The notes under the pieces are model-generated. The model was not told the origin of the DNA. It was given only the letters and a program-made list of their open reading frames with translations, and did not search any database. The translations under genes and the position numbers were made by a program. This document shows positions 1-10,353 of a stretch of 64,000 bases of DNA, in pieces (positions within the stretch are counted from its first letter, which is position 1; the number at the start of each line of letters is the position of its first letter). The stretch is from NCBI GenBank assembly GCA_949316235.1, contig OX438743.1, forward strand, positions 35,061,242 to 35,125,241, in the 5' to 3' direction. Origin of the DNA: Oegoconia quadripuncta. Taxonomy: Eukaryota > Arthropoda > Insecta > Lepidoptera > Autostichidae.

Positions 1-39
1 ATTAATTTAGTTCTCAGTTGCATAGAATGATTGCCTTGT

Positions 40-165
40 CTTAATCGCCAGGTTTGGCAAGAGGGTTGGTGATCGCAGATACTGAGGAAGCTGTGCCCCT
101 ACACTGGGAATGTAAGGCTGTTGATGATGTATTGTTGATCGCAACAGAATTTTGAAGTCAACATT
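40..165 (+). mobile_element. LINE-like repeat fragment
   Basis: The stretch around GAGGGTTGGTGATCGCAGAT matches 2912-2995 on the same strand and, in reverse, 26095-26160. Three dispersed copies in one window show an interspersed repeat. It resembles non-LTR retrotransposon 3' sequence common in Lepidoptera. No intact frame is present and the family cannot be named from the sequence alone. Confidence 0.4.
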
Positions 166-169
166 TTAG

Positions 170-1480
170 GTGCAGTAAAGTACAAGGCATTTGTTTGTTG
201 ACAGTTTGAGTAACGAATTAACGAAAAAACAAAATGATTCGTTTTTTCCTTTTTTTAACGTCTAAAAGGGAATTTTCTGCATTCTCCATTCAAAAATATG
301 GAATGGAAAATTCACTACTTTGCCCATTCCTGAACAAAATCCTGACTATAACACACGCAGGAACAGAAAGTACATTTTTGACGCAGAAAATTGAGAAATT
401 ACTTGTGGCATGTGTAATTTTCTAAGGTTCGAGTTTAATTACCTACTTTAAACTGCCATTATCTAATTTGAAATGTCGACGATTACAGAAATTTATCGAT
501 ACTGAAAGCTATATGTTCTACTTGTAGTAATTAGAAGAAAGTGGCTCTATTATGTGACTAATGTATGTATACCGAGCAAAGCCTTTAATCACACGAGCTT
601 ACTCGATTAGTTTCTGTATAAACTAGCATCTTCCCGCGGCTCTGGCGATATGGAATTATACTATACCAATAAACGCGTCGGAATTACTTATTTGTAATTA
701 CAACATACGAAATTTCAAAACAAAATAATTGTGCCACAAACATCCAACGTTTTACATTTATAATGTTATAGGAACTAGGAAACGCCGTGTTGAAAATTTA
801 AATACATTAGTTTTTAATTAAAGTACATAACTACAACGAACAAGTTTTAATTTCAACTACTTATTTAAAAAACATGACTGTAATACGTTGCTGGGAATTC
901 TAACATATTTTGAATTGTTATATTGAACTATGTCTAATTACTTAATCCTCTTATAGTCAGTAATATTTTAACACACCCTTAATTTCAAAAACAGACAGTT
1001 GGGTATACCTACCTAGTCTTATAGGTACAGCAGCTTTCTCATAATTGTAGAAACAAAGCATGTTGGAGACAGTTATTATGTTTATTAATATAGACTCCGA
1101 ACGTGCTTGATCACAATCTGATTATTTATTTGTCATGAAGTTATACCGCTATATAACATCATTATCAGCGGCCAACTCTCCGCTAGAGCGTGGGCCAATT
1201 AGGACAAATCCTCTCACGTCAAGACGTGAGCTTCAAGAACGCTTTCCATAATTTGCCTATCTTTAATAATAATAAAAAAAATATGCCCCATAAAATATCT
1301 GTTATATGAATTTGTTTACATAAAAATTGTGATGATAGAACAGATAATTTTCGATCCTCCAAAACAGAGTAGTTGCTACCTCTAAAGAATGAATAATAAA
1401 ATAAATATCTACCACCATTTTAAAATACCTACATAACGGACTATATGGGACTTCTGTTATATATCATCATATGTTGAGAA
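170..1480. other. No supportable feature
   Basis: AT-rich sequence without a long frame. I see no promoter, no tRNA-like boxes and no clear match to the repeat families found elsewhere in the window. A short GC-richer patch lies around 1170-1240. Confidence 0.5.
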
Positions 1481-1693
1481 CCGATTGGTGTACTAGATAG
1501 TGGTGACCCTGTCAGCGAAATCAACGGTTGCGGGTTCGAATCCCGCGCAGGGTAAATGTTTGCAAGATGAATACGAACATTTTATTCCCCAGTCATGGCT
1601 GTTTATATAAATATTTATATGTTTATCCGTTATCTAGTTTCCATAGCACAAGCTTTGCTGAGTTTGGGACTAGATCATTGGTGTAAGTGTCCG
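1481..1693 (+). mobile_element. tRNA-derived SINE, family 2 (full-length-like)
   Basis: It begins with a tRNA-like head. An A-box-like segment follows CCGATTGGTGTA, and a perfect B box and T-arm (GCGGGTTCGAATCCCGC) spans about 1530-1545. The body reads on to the characteristic end AGTTTGGGACTAGATCATTGGTG. The same body recurs at 1949-2029, 17814-18073, 25950-26087, 27036-27214, 54606-54776 and 57001-57171. The head should allow RNA polymerase III initiation, but mobilisation would need LINE proteins supplied elsewhere. Confidence 0.85.
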
Positions 1694-1702
1694 CAAAATT
1701 AA

Positions 1703-1946
1703 GAAAACCCCCGATAGATTATATTGTCATCCAAATATGCCAAACAACTGCGTAAAAGCTAAATATCTTCGAAACATTTCATCAAACATGGCTTATACCC
1801 TGGCCCTTCATTTAGTATTTCATACAAAAAACCGCACTCAAATTTACTGAGATACATTCGGATAAAGACTGGACACCCACACCCATACACAACGCCGGCG
1901 CCGTTTTAACACATAACACTCGTCGTTTCTCGTCGGGGATTAAAAT
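1703..1946 (+). repeat. Interspersed repeat F, long copy
   Basis: It starts at GAAAACCCCCGATAG, contains CTAAATATCTTCGAAAC and TCATCAAACATGGCT, and ends with TCGTCGGGGATTAAAAT. The same order of blocks is seen at 10118-10353, with partial copies at 9737-9852, 17400-17490, 59049-59187 and, reversed, 61612-61720. The terminal block GGGGGTTAAAA is shared with 59049-59187. It sits exactly between two SINE-2 copies. It is probably non-autonomous, class unknown. Confidence 0.65.
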
Positions 1947-1948
1947 TG

Positions 1949-2029
1949 GATAAACATACATAAATATTTATAATAAACATTCATGACCGGGGAATAAATG
2001 TTCATATTCATCACACAAACACACCAGCG
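1949..2029 (-). mobile_element. SINE family 2, partial
   Basis: This is the reverse complement of the central SINE-2 body (blocks ATAAACATACATAAATATTT and GGGAATAAATGTTC followed by ATTCATCACACAAACA). The tRNA head and 3' end are missing. It lies in opposite orientation to the copy at 1481-1693, so the two form an imperfect inverted pair around repeat F. Confidence 0.7.
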
Positions 2030-2035
2030 GGGCTA

Positions 2036-2107
2036 GCATGACCCGTAGTCTGTCTACAATGATACGAGATAGAGACCTGCTGTTACATTCATTCTTTATT
2101 TGAGTAA
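2036..2107 (+). repeat. Dispersed repeat V
   Basis: The block GCATGACCCGTAGTCT plus flanking ACCTGYTGT and ACATTCA segments recurs at about 54215-54320. Two copies only; class unknown. Confidence 0.4.
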
Positions 2108-2115
2108 CAGAGACG

Positions 2116-2354
2116 CAGTGGTGTGCCCTCGATACAGGCAGAAAAGCAGTGCTTACCCTAAAAATTGTAAGATTTCCTCGAAATGCATTGTCGATAGCTG
2201 ATTACTATACTTATTATACTGAATACTTATGATACTGATATATTATACTGGTGTGAATAGAAATATTCTAAACTTCGTAGTTCTATTTTTTCTCGTTTTA
2301 TAGAAAGTTTTATCATTTTGCCTACCCTGTGATAAAACGCTGGGCACATCACTG
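2116..2354 (+). mobile_element. hAT-type miniature element (239 bp) with 8-bp target duplication
   Basis: Terminal inverted repeats CAGTGGTGTGCCC (2116-2128) and GGGCACATCACTG (2342-2354) pair at 12 of 13 positions. The outside flanks CAGAGACG (2108-2115) and CAGAAACG (2355-2362) are 8-bp direct repeats with one mismatch. A CAG-starting TIR with 8-bp target duplication is the signature of the hAT superfamily. There is no transposase frame, so it is non-autonomous. A second copy, reversed and eroded at one end, is at 19967-20181, and a short relic lies near 15920-15990. Confidence 0.85.
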
Positions 2355-2891
2355 CAGAAACGCAATGCTCCTATCTTATAATCTTTGTACAGAGACGTGG
2401 GACATGCTAACACCAATAATAAGTTATTGGAATGGAAAATGAAAAGTTATTTTTCCTATTTCAGGAGAGAAAGTTATCCTTTTTTAGGCGTCGTTAATGG
2501 CATATCTATGTATTAATGACATCCACGGAAAGAGTCAACTTTCATCTATTCTCAGTCACAAACCCGGCTGCATAAAACTTCCAAACGTTTCGATACGTAT
2601 CAAGATTTCAAGAAGGAGCATTAAACATTCATAAAGTAAGCCATAAATATTTCGTATTCGGTTCCGCCCCGTACGAGTTTGTTACTATTACGGGTACGAG
2701 GGACGAAAATAACTTAACGTAAACTATTATAACACGACACATGCTAGCGGGTTAGCGGCTGAGGGGCGAGGGATTTAACTTCATTAATTGTCATTCAATT
2801 AGGACATTCATCACCAAGAACAACTAAAGTCCACTACTGAACATTATTATTATCGTTTGGTCACTAGTTCAATAGCATACAGAAGTCTTCT

Positions 2892-3062
2892 ATGGAGGGA
2901 TTTGTCCGAATTGTCACACTGGGAAGGCGCGTTGGCGATCGCAGATGTTTTGGGGCCTTGGCACCAATGACGCTGCTGCTCATCGCTGGTCTATTCTTCT
3001 CTTTTACGACACCCACGGGAAGAGATGGGTTGGTCCTATTTTACCCTGCCGATACCACACTG
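2892..3062 (+). mobile_element. Retroelement fragment (repeat L + repeat E end)
   Basis: The 65-codon frame here is not a host gene. Its first half matches the repeat at 40-165 and the reverse of 26095-26160. Its second half (TTTTACGACACCCACGGGAAG) is the end block of repeat E at about 8280-8330 and 32920-32960. In-frame translation is probably a leftover of retroelement coding or UTR sequence. Confidence 0.5.
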
Positions 3063-3195
3063 CCATATATAATTCACTGTTATGTATAAAATCTACAGAC
3101 CTGTTTTAATTATGAAGTGTGTTAAAAATATGTTTTGTCTCTTTCTAAACTATATCTAAATTTTTAGTTTGAAGGAAAGAGATAAAACATATTTT

Positions 3196-3490
3196 AACCA
3201 AGCGGTTAAGACGCAGTTTCCTAATTTAGGAGGTTCCGGTTCGATTCTCAGGCAAGCCATGTATGTACCAATGAGTTTTTAAATTTAATTTAATTACTTA
3301 TGAGGATTTATCCGATTGCCTTCTTAAACGGTGAAGGAAAACATCGTAAGGAAACCTGCATGCCTGAGAAATCAAAGACAAGTGAAGTCCCCAACCCGCA
3401 TTTGGCCAGCGTGGTGAACTATGACCCATATACGAGGGAACGCCTATATCCCTGCAGTGGGAGGTTTACGGGCTGATGAAGATGATGAGG
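3196..3490 (+). mobile_element. tRNA-derived SINE, family 4
   Basis: The head has an A-box-like GCGGTTAAGACGCAG and a B box GGTTCGATTCTC. The body carries ACGGTGAAGGAAAACATCG and ATGCCTGAGAAAT, and the tail ends in a short GATGAT repeat. A near-complete second copy lies reversed at 38171-38473 and a 3' fragment at 29970-30077. The 5' end of the head is slightly eroded compared with 38473. Confidence 0.8.
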
Positions 3491-3755
3491 TTTATTAGTT
3501 GCTTATAATTTAATGGCCGAGATCTGGAACTAGCCTACAGCCGCTCAGGTAAGCTAAATTTATGTTTTTTTTCCTTTACGCCGGGAAAATATCTCTCGGA
3601 GCACTCATCCATAGTATGTGCAAAAATTCTGCTCCATTTGTAGAGCTGGTGGCTACAGTGGCCAATCTCCGTCCGGATCCTACTTAGCGTCGTCCAGAAC
3701 CGCGGTATGATCGAAACCCATCACAAAATTAAGTTTGTTACCTGATAATTTTACA
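3491..3755. other. No supportable feature
   Basis: Moderately GC-richer patch (3590-3715) between two SINEs. No frame or repeat relationship seen within the window. Confidence 0.4.
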
Positions 3756-3914
3756 TTTTTTTTATGCATAACGGGTTAGCACTTGACCTCAATCACACCT
3801 GTTGTTAATATGAGGCCGAAGGTGAAAGCGCACTGAGGCATATATTTGGGGAACTGGCTATCTTATCCTTGACCACCGGAACACAACAATTTAGATAAGA
3901 TGGTGGTAGCTAGC
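3756..3914 (-). mobile_element. SINE family 1, 5'-truncated with internal deletion
   Basis: It starts with a T run and GCATAACGGGTTAGCACTTG, which is the 3' end of SINE-1 read in reverse, and reaches GGTGGTAGCTAGCC. The segment carrying the GGCGGCAG block is deleted relative to 16364-16685, and the tRNA-like head is absent. Confidence 0.8.
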
Positions 3915-6050
3915 CTAATACTGATTTCCATACCTATTTTGTTTTAGTTGTACTATGAAACTTTCTCCTTATCACATTAAAATTTTCCGGGTCAACGATA
4001 AGTATATCTTATAGGTCTTTACGCCAGTTGTACTGTTGGAAAGGCATTTATTTATTTTTTCTATTAAGAACAAGACAGTAGACCTTAGAATTTGCTATAT
4101 TTCACAATTCAACTCGATATCTCAATTCGTTCCTGAGAAAAACAAACAAATATACGGACAACAAAGTGATCCCATAAAGGCCTGCCTTTACTTATTGTGG
4201 TGCGTAACCCTAAATGAGCGACGTAACTCTAACAAAGATTATCATCTAAAATTTTATTTCGAAAAGGAAACCCAGGATCGAAAAATATTTCTAACGATCC
4301 ACGTATCAATTATTATACAAATCGACAGACTGTAAGGGTTATTAGTTTGACTATGCAACCCTAAAACACTGAATATAACCCTGTTAGTCCCCGCAACGAA
4401 GGGTAATTGTGAACACAGCAGCATAGAACAATTGGTGGGTAGGGGTTATAGTATAGGAGTGGGGCTTGACAAAAATTTGGATCGCTAACCCGTTATGGAA
4501 TAACTTACTTTATGTTCAATGAACTCTTGTGTTACCTTGTAACTTTTGTATGAAGGCAATATTAGAAACTTTTTCAAAGTTATTATGTTTATAACGGAGC
4601 ACTTTCAATTGAATATCATATTTTTACATAACAAAGCGATTCGTTCGAGTTATCAGCGATTGTATATATTATTAAAAAACAAATATTAGGAGACTTTTGG
4701 AGACTTTTGAAATATTAAAGTAGTTATACATATATTATAGTTTTTTTTTATCCTAAAAAAGAAAAATAAAATAATTTGTATATTTGGTTAGTATATATTA
4801 AGGTGGTGGAAATATTATAGTTAAATATATATTATAGTTTATAGTAAATGTTAAAGATTTTGTTCTATTGTTATCATCAAAAAATATTGTAAATTATTTT
4901 GCGCAATAAAGAGTATTTATATTGTACTCTACCATAAATCATGCCACACATACTCTTAATGACCTCTTCAATATGTACGGCAATGTTTTGATAAAGGTAA
5001 CAAAGAGAAACATAACCTATAAATAGAAAACTCTAACCAAATCGTCCTAATTTGGGAGGGCGCCTAGAATGCTGGCAGCGTTTCATCATTGGGTAGCTAG
5101 GCTTATCCTTTGTCCTTAGCTGCTAGCCCTCCGGTCACCCGTGGCGTCGATATGATGAAATACGAGGTGATTTTTATTATTAGTATAGATCATTGCTTTA
5201 CTGACTCCATAGAATCGAGTACTAAGTAATTGTCATTCTTGTATTAATATTTCTGGCTCTTTTCTTCGCATGAAAAATATGGACTCTCTTTTTCCCTCTA
5301 AAATAGACATTACTTTAGTAGGAATAAATTTGAAGCAGTCATTATTGTTATCATCTGCATAATACGGCGTTTCGTTTTGCATAATGAGTATAGGCGTATG
5401 AATGAAGATAAAATGACATTCGCCCTTATTCACCCTTGGTACGACCGAATCTAACTGCAAGGGGAATTCGAAATGGTCTATAACTTAACATAGGCATATG
5501 CATATTATGTATTCAAGTAATGGTCAAATAAAAATGGCGAACTGGGTGTTTCATGATGAAAGTGAATAATTTTCTTTGTTAAGTCAAGTTAAGTTGGCTT
5601 AACTTTATTTGAGTTATTAGATGATGCAGTGGCTTAAAAACTTGTGGGTAACATCGCTAATATGAACGATATTAGTCTAATTTTCTGAAATTATCAAAAA
5701 ACTTACAATCTAGATGAACTCTGCGTTATTTTTCATACTTATCTTAGAACGAAGTTCGTTTTAAACATATCGTTAAAGTATTTAAAATTAATAATGTTTT
5801 AGACGCTATTTAGGTAAGCAAGACTGCTATGATATAGACAGGAGGTTGATGGGAATGCAAAATGTTGCTGCAAATGCTGAGTTACCTTCGACTATATTTA
5901 AAGTTTAACCTCGTCGCCAATTGCATCACCATATGATGCCAACCTAAAGCCTAATTAAGGTCAGAGTATGAACCTTCATAAAACTTACGGTTGCTGTTGA
6001 TACTCAGAGAATAAAGTCCAAAAGTCGGTACAAAGTCCTGATTATCTCGA
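3915..6050. other. AT-rich DNA, mostly unexplained
   Basis: No gene supported. A 99-codon frame at 4036-4335 has no recognisable domain. At 4890-4925 there is a LINE-like tail (TTGCGCAATAAAGAGTATTT) nearly identical to 17910-17945. A GC-richer patch at 5041-5170 stands out from its surroundings but could not be classified. Confidence 0.4.
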
Positions 6051-6059
6051 ATACTGCAC

Positions 6060-6165
6060 CAGACAGTTGGGTCCGCGGTGTTCGTTAGGGCCACGTGACA
6101 CGTGCGTCCCGGGCGGTTACCAGACGTCTAACTGCGCCGTCTGGATGCGCGATGCCCTTAACATA
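6060..6165. promoter_or_regulatory. CpG-rich patch with paired E-boxes
   Basis: Sharp rise in G+C in an AT-rich setting. Two perfect CACGTG E-boxes lie at 6092-6097 and 6099-6104, separated by one base. CCAGACG and CGTCTGG form a 7-bp inverted repeat just downstream. E-boxes bind bHLH factors, so a regulatory role is possible. No transcription start is visible and chance cannot be excluded. Confidence 0.25.
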
Positions 6166-7020
6166 GGTACCCTCTTATTAAAACGAACCCTGCCCCTTAA
6201 ACAAAGGATCTCCGATCAATTAATGCCATAATGCCAACCAACCATACCCACGGTTCAACTACCACGTACCACCGTTCGACATTGCTTTTTCAAGCACTAC
6301 GCTCCTACATGCTTCCACTTCAAATACTGGCATATGACGCGGCAAAAGAAGAAAAACGCGCAATATGGGCCAAAGAGAGACAGAGATATATAGCTTAGCG
6401 GTACATCAGAGCGAGACGGGCTCAGACATTTTGTAAGCTGATAACCAGAGGCAGCTAACAGAGCGAGGGGAACCATATTCTCGCTCGGCTCTGCGAGGAT
6501 GTAATGAATTAAGATTCAATGGTACACAAACAGGAGTTTGTGAGTGTAAGCGGCTTTTAATAAAAGCTTTGTATTAGCAATTTGTTGTTTTCTCATACAA
6601 TATTTAATGAGTTCTCCAAAGTGGTTCCGAATCTAATTAGATATCTTATCAGAATGGCATTGGTTTCTGCACGCGGCCAAGTTTTATTAATCGCAACATA
6701 AAGAAGTGTTATTTTTACCACTACAAAAGACACAATGTTACACAATGAACCGTGGAGGAAATATTTCGTAAGACGCTCGACTCAAGGTCCGACCAACCTC
6801 ATTCATGACGATAAGGAAACTAAAATATCTACTGGAAAGCTAACGGTCTATGTTCTCCATATTGATTCCAGCATATATCCTTCAACCAAAATACATGCGC
6901 TGCAAAGTATAGATGTTTTGGTGGAACAAAGCATTCACTGAGCCCCGCTCGAAAGAGAAACTCGCACAAAGCACAGTGGGAAGTTACAAACGTAAAAGGA
7001 ACAAATTAACGGGTGATTTT
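6166..7020. other. Non-repetitive mixed-composition DNA
   Basis: Several short overlapping frames on both strands have no recognisable domains. The stretch matches no repeat family in the window and borders the candidate promoter at 7022-7480. Confidence 0.35.
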
Positions 7021-7021
7021 T

Positions 7022-7480
7022 ACCTACACATCCATGGAAATGCAATCCATCATTGGGTCCTCGTGTATCCACAGCCGAGGCACGCACACAGGGCGCCAGC
7101 GCGCACACAGGCGCACTGCACCTCCTCACGCGAAGGGAAAATCTTCACACACGACACAGATAAACATGTCAACTACTAGACATTGTTACCCTAAAGTCCT
7201 TGCACATTTAACACCACAAATACACAATCACGCACACATTATAACACAAACAGCATAAACGAGCACAGAAACACTGGATTCTTTCCTAATAACACCCGCG
7301 TTTGAGTCACGATCAAGACGATTTCGACAAAAATACGCGTTGATATCGTAACGTCAATTCGGCGACTGTACTCCCCGCCCTGTTCCAGAGGCGAATGGCA
7401 CTGGCACCGCCATATTGAATCTCACTCCACGGTCGCACGGTAAACCATCTAGCGGCGCAACGCTGAACAAAAATGCACGG
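7022..7480 (-). promoter_or_regulatory. Candidate minus-strand promoter and noncoding first exon
   Basis: On the minus strand, a CpG-rich block (about 7470-7290) contains CAATATGGCGG, like a YY1/PHO-type site. It is followed by T/G-rich sequence resembling insect 5' UTRs (7290-7170) and then a good splice donor, TAG|GTAAAA, with the last exon base at 7024. A frame stays open across the donor but has no ATG in the CpG-rich part, so an exon here would most likely be 5' UTR. All of this is motif-level inference without transcript evidence. Confidence 0.3.
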
Positions 7481-8050
7481 TTAAGCGTAACTAACTAGTT
7501 AACTTTAACAATTGAGTTAACATTTATCAAATATCGAGCATGAACTGTAGTAATTTCTTAAGCGTTATTTAGTATGTAACATTAAAGTTATAATTTGACA
7601 TGAATTGAGAGCTTAATTGCATGACTCTACCTGGAAATGTAGAGTCGTTTGCATGGCGTACTACGACGTGATGTAGATTATGTGCACCAGAGAGCGCTGT
7701 AGACGTTCTGTATAAGTTCCGAGCTTAACATACAGAATAGGTAGTTATATGGTATCTTTACTTATACCTATACATTTTTTGTATGCACATTACGTTCAAT
7801 GTCACGTGCTTTACATACTGAGATTTATAATACTTCAACGTGGTTTATTTTACACCTATGCGGTTCTTGTAAACAGAATGGATATTAAATATATCGTATA
7901 ACGTTAACCACTGTAGGTATCTGTACTGAACTTGTGTTTGTGATGACCTATGAACTTACAATTTAAATGATTAAACATACTCAATGAATAATTAAAACAA
8001 CGTATATATCTACATAATATAAGGGTTAATGATCAAATTATTGGTACCAT
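7481..8050. other. No supportable feature
   Basis: AT-rich DNA with no frame or repeat match seen. Confidence 0.4.
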
Positions 8051-8051
8051 A

Positions 8052-8332
8052 CGTACGTACATATATATGAAGCCACGACCTTTATTCCAAATGGGATGGT
8101 CAGAGGTAGCCCAGACTAAAGCTTTTGAGTGTTCCAAACATTAAAGGTTTATTGCTTGAAACATTCACGGGTCACCTTTTGAAATATACAGAAATGCATA
8201 TGTGAGATGGGGTGAGCCCATCGTCCATTAAAATATGCAAGTCTAGAGAAGTTTTTTTGGTGGAAAGTCTTTTTAGCCGCCTTTTACGATATCCACGGGA
8301 AGAGATGGGTTAGTTCTATTCTACTTACTTTC
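8052..8332 (+). repeat. Interspersed repeat E, full-length-like
   Basis: Block order: CGACCTTTATTCCAAATGGG, GTGTTCCAAACATTAAA, AATATACAGAAATGCA, GGTGAGCCCATCG, GGTGGAAAGTC, then CTTTTACGATATCCACGGGA. The same order recurs at 32719-32965, 45262-45480 and 51394-51600 on this strand, and reversed at 26433-26664 and (with a deletion) 34961-35092. No coding capacity; non-autonomous element of unknown class. Confidence 0.7.
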
Positions 8333-8539
8333 GTCCGTTATTTTTTAATCATGATATACGAATTACGGCAACCATAGATCACTTTAGAAGCTGACAAATT
8401 GTCTTCGCAATATTAAACTAAGCAAGTGATTTTAAGAAACATATATTGTAAGTATTAAATTTAAGCTAGTCGACTCTTTTTTGATTACGAGCACATGTAA
8501 TGACGACAGGATTGTAGTCCTGTCACTTTGATTTATTCA

Positions 8540-8670
8540 ATCAAACAATCAAATACTCTTTATTGCACAATTAGCAAAAGCTACATGAAGAATACAGCGT
8601 ACATCATTAATCGCACAAAAAGGCGGCCTTATCGCTAACAGCGATCTCTTCCAAGCAAACCTTAGGGTAA
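8540..8670 (-). mobile_element. LINE 3' end, GGAAGAGATCGCT type
   Basis: Read on the minus strand it runs from GGTTTGCTTGGAAGAGATCG through GCGATAAGGCCGCCTTTTTG to GTGCAATAAAGAGTATTTG. This is a typical 5'-truncated LINE tail with a polyadenylation-like end. Related tails are at 16063-16140, 29030-29140, 46330-46520, 49670-49910 and 58135-58247. Confidence 0.65.
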
Positions 8671-8786
8671 AGATACAAGCTACCTTACATAATTCTTACA
8701 TAATTGAACCGCTGAAAATTGGTAAAACAACCTTAAGACTTAACGAAGTAGGTACATCATCAGATCTTCACTAAATTTATACGCTA

Positions 8787-9065
8787 GAGTTCCACCATCC
8801 ACCTCCTGGCTCCACCATCCGACCCTCGACACCAAGTGCAATATATTGGACTCGTCAAAACCAATCATATGACCCCAAACTCGTGGGGTCTAGTAAGTAG
8901 CTCCTAAAGAGTTCCACCATCCACCTCCTGGCCCCATTATCAGATCAGCTCGAAGGTACCAAATTATTATCGAAGGTATCAAAGTATTGTCATCCGAACT
9001 ACAATTATACATACCAAGTTTCATTTCGATACGACAATTTAGAAGTAGGTGAAAATTTACTTTAC
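8787..9065 (-). repeat. Interspersed repeat P with internal 122-bp duplication
   Basis: Reverse-strand relative of 14478-14765, with shared blocks for the ATGACAATRCWWT and GAGCTGATCTGATAATGG segments and the ending GGAGGTGG. The 24-base block starting GAGTTCCACCATCC occurs twice, at 8787 and 8909, so part of the element was duplicated. A third copy lies at about 29290-29530. Confidence 0.55.
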
Positions 9066-9089
9066 ATATTTGTTAGTTAGTTACAAGTA

Positions 9090-9342
9090 CAGTACAGAAC
9101 ATACCGAACATTCGCACTAAGCGGTTCGATTCTTCATTCATAATGCGAACAGCCAAGGCATGGAACTCCCTTCCGGCGTCAGTCTTTCCTGAATCCTACA
9201 ACCTTGGGATCTTCAAGAGCAGGGTGAATAGGCATCTACTGAGATCGCGTGCTTCATCTTCGGCCACATCATCACTTCCCATCAGGTGAGATTGTGGTCA
9301 AATGCGTATCCAGTTAACCATAAAAAAAAAAAAAAAAAAAAA
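9090..9342 (+). mobile_element. 5'-truncated non-LTR retrotransposon with RT C-terminus and poly(A)
   Basis: An open frame runs from about 9098 through residues RTAKAWNSLPASVFPESYNL and FKSRVNRHLLR to a TGA, then a short 3' UTR (GATTGTGGTCAAATGCGTAT) and a 20-base A run at about 9321-9342. The WNSLP motif and the FK-R-N-HL pattern are the usual carboxy end of CR1-like LINE reverse transcriptases in Lepidoptera. Everything upstream, including the catalytic domain, is missing. Homologous relics are at 12716-12872 (reverse) and 29650-29815. Confidence 0.8.
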
Positions 9343-9736
9343 GTGAAGCTAATGAAAATGCGTTAAAAAAGTATTTTTATAAGTTTTTAGAGAGCACGTA
9401 TTAACATGACAACTAAAAATTATTGAAATCGTTTGAGGTTAGGTATATGATCTTTTGTGTAAACGAAAAAGTAAATGCCGTGTATCACGAAGTCCAAGAA
9501 AAGGCGGAATGTAGAGAAGTGTGGATAGGACTCCACCGACAAGAGCATAGCTCTCAAATTGAAGAGAAAAAGAGATATATATCTTTTGTGTCTGCAAGTA
9601 ATTAAAATAGTTTAAATTTAGTTCTAAACGTGGGCCATGCGTATCGACTTCATTATGATATTTACTTGGTGGTAGGATTAAGCGGCTGAGAAAAGTAATA
9701 CCTGCAAAAAATTGCAATAATATAAATTGAAAATTT

Positions 9737-9852
9737 ACAAAATCCCCTAAGAATTCGGCGTAATAATATCATCCAGGTATACAAAACAACTGTGTTAAAA
9801 GTTGAATACCTTCGATACGGCTGTATTTTCATTAAATATGGCTAAGGTATCA
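9737..9852 (+). repeat. Interspersed repeat F, partial
   Basis: Blocks AAAATCCCC, ATCATCCAGGTATACAAAAC and GTTAAAAGTTGAATACCTTC correspond to the start of repeat F at 1703-1946. The 3' half is missing. Confidence 0.5.
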
Positions 9853-10117
9853 ACCGTATTTAAAAATTTTGTAAAATTTAACACTCATTTGTTCAAAGAA
9901 TCGGTAAAATTATTGTTATTAAAAATAAGAATCATGACTATGATTTTTATGGAAACAACAAGATTATTACATAATACCTATTGTAACAATAATCTAGTTG
10001 ATTCTGTGAAGAATCTGTGCTTATATAACAGCCATCCACTAACTTATCGAAACTCCTAGAAAGGTAAATTAAATAGCACAATGAATAAGTTGTCAATTAA
10101 AAACATTGAGAATTTAG

Positions 10118-10353
10118 AAAACCCTCCGAAATATCATCCAAATACACTATAAAACTGTTAAAAGCTAAATGTTTTCGAAATGGCTCAACCAATTTTCATC
10201 AAACATGGCTTTCCCCTAGTTTAATCTTAAATATCGCTGTCAAATCGGACCACGCAATATTGAGAAACATCCGCACAAATATTGGACACACACATAAACA
10301 CACAACGCTATGAAACACATAACGTAACGTCGTTTTTCGTCAGGGATTAAAAT
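10118..10353 (+). repeat. Interspersed repeat F, long copy
   Basis: Starts AAAACCCTCCGAAATATCATC. It contains TTAAAAGCTAAATGTTTTCG, TTTTCATCAAACATGGCTT and GGACACACACATAAACACAC, and ends CGTCAGGGATTAAAAT. Collinear with 1703-1946. The minus-strand open frame over this stretch is a by-product. Confidence 0.65.

Noticed and set aside
1481..1555. tRNA gene
   Set aside because: Same reason: head of a SINE-2 copy with an unpaired anticodon region.
4036..4335. 99-codon plus frame
   Set aside because: No domain, no codon pattern distinct from surroundings, and flanked by AT-rich noncoding DNA.
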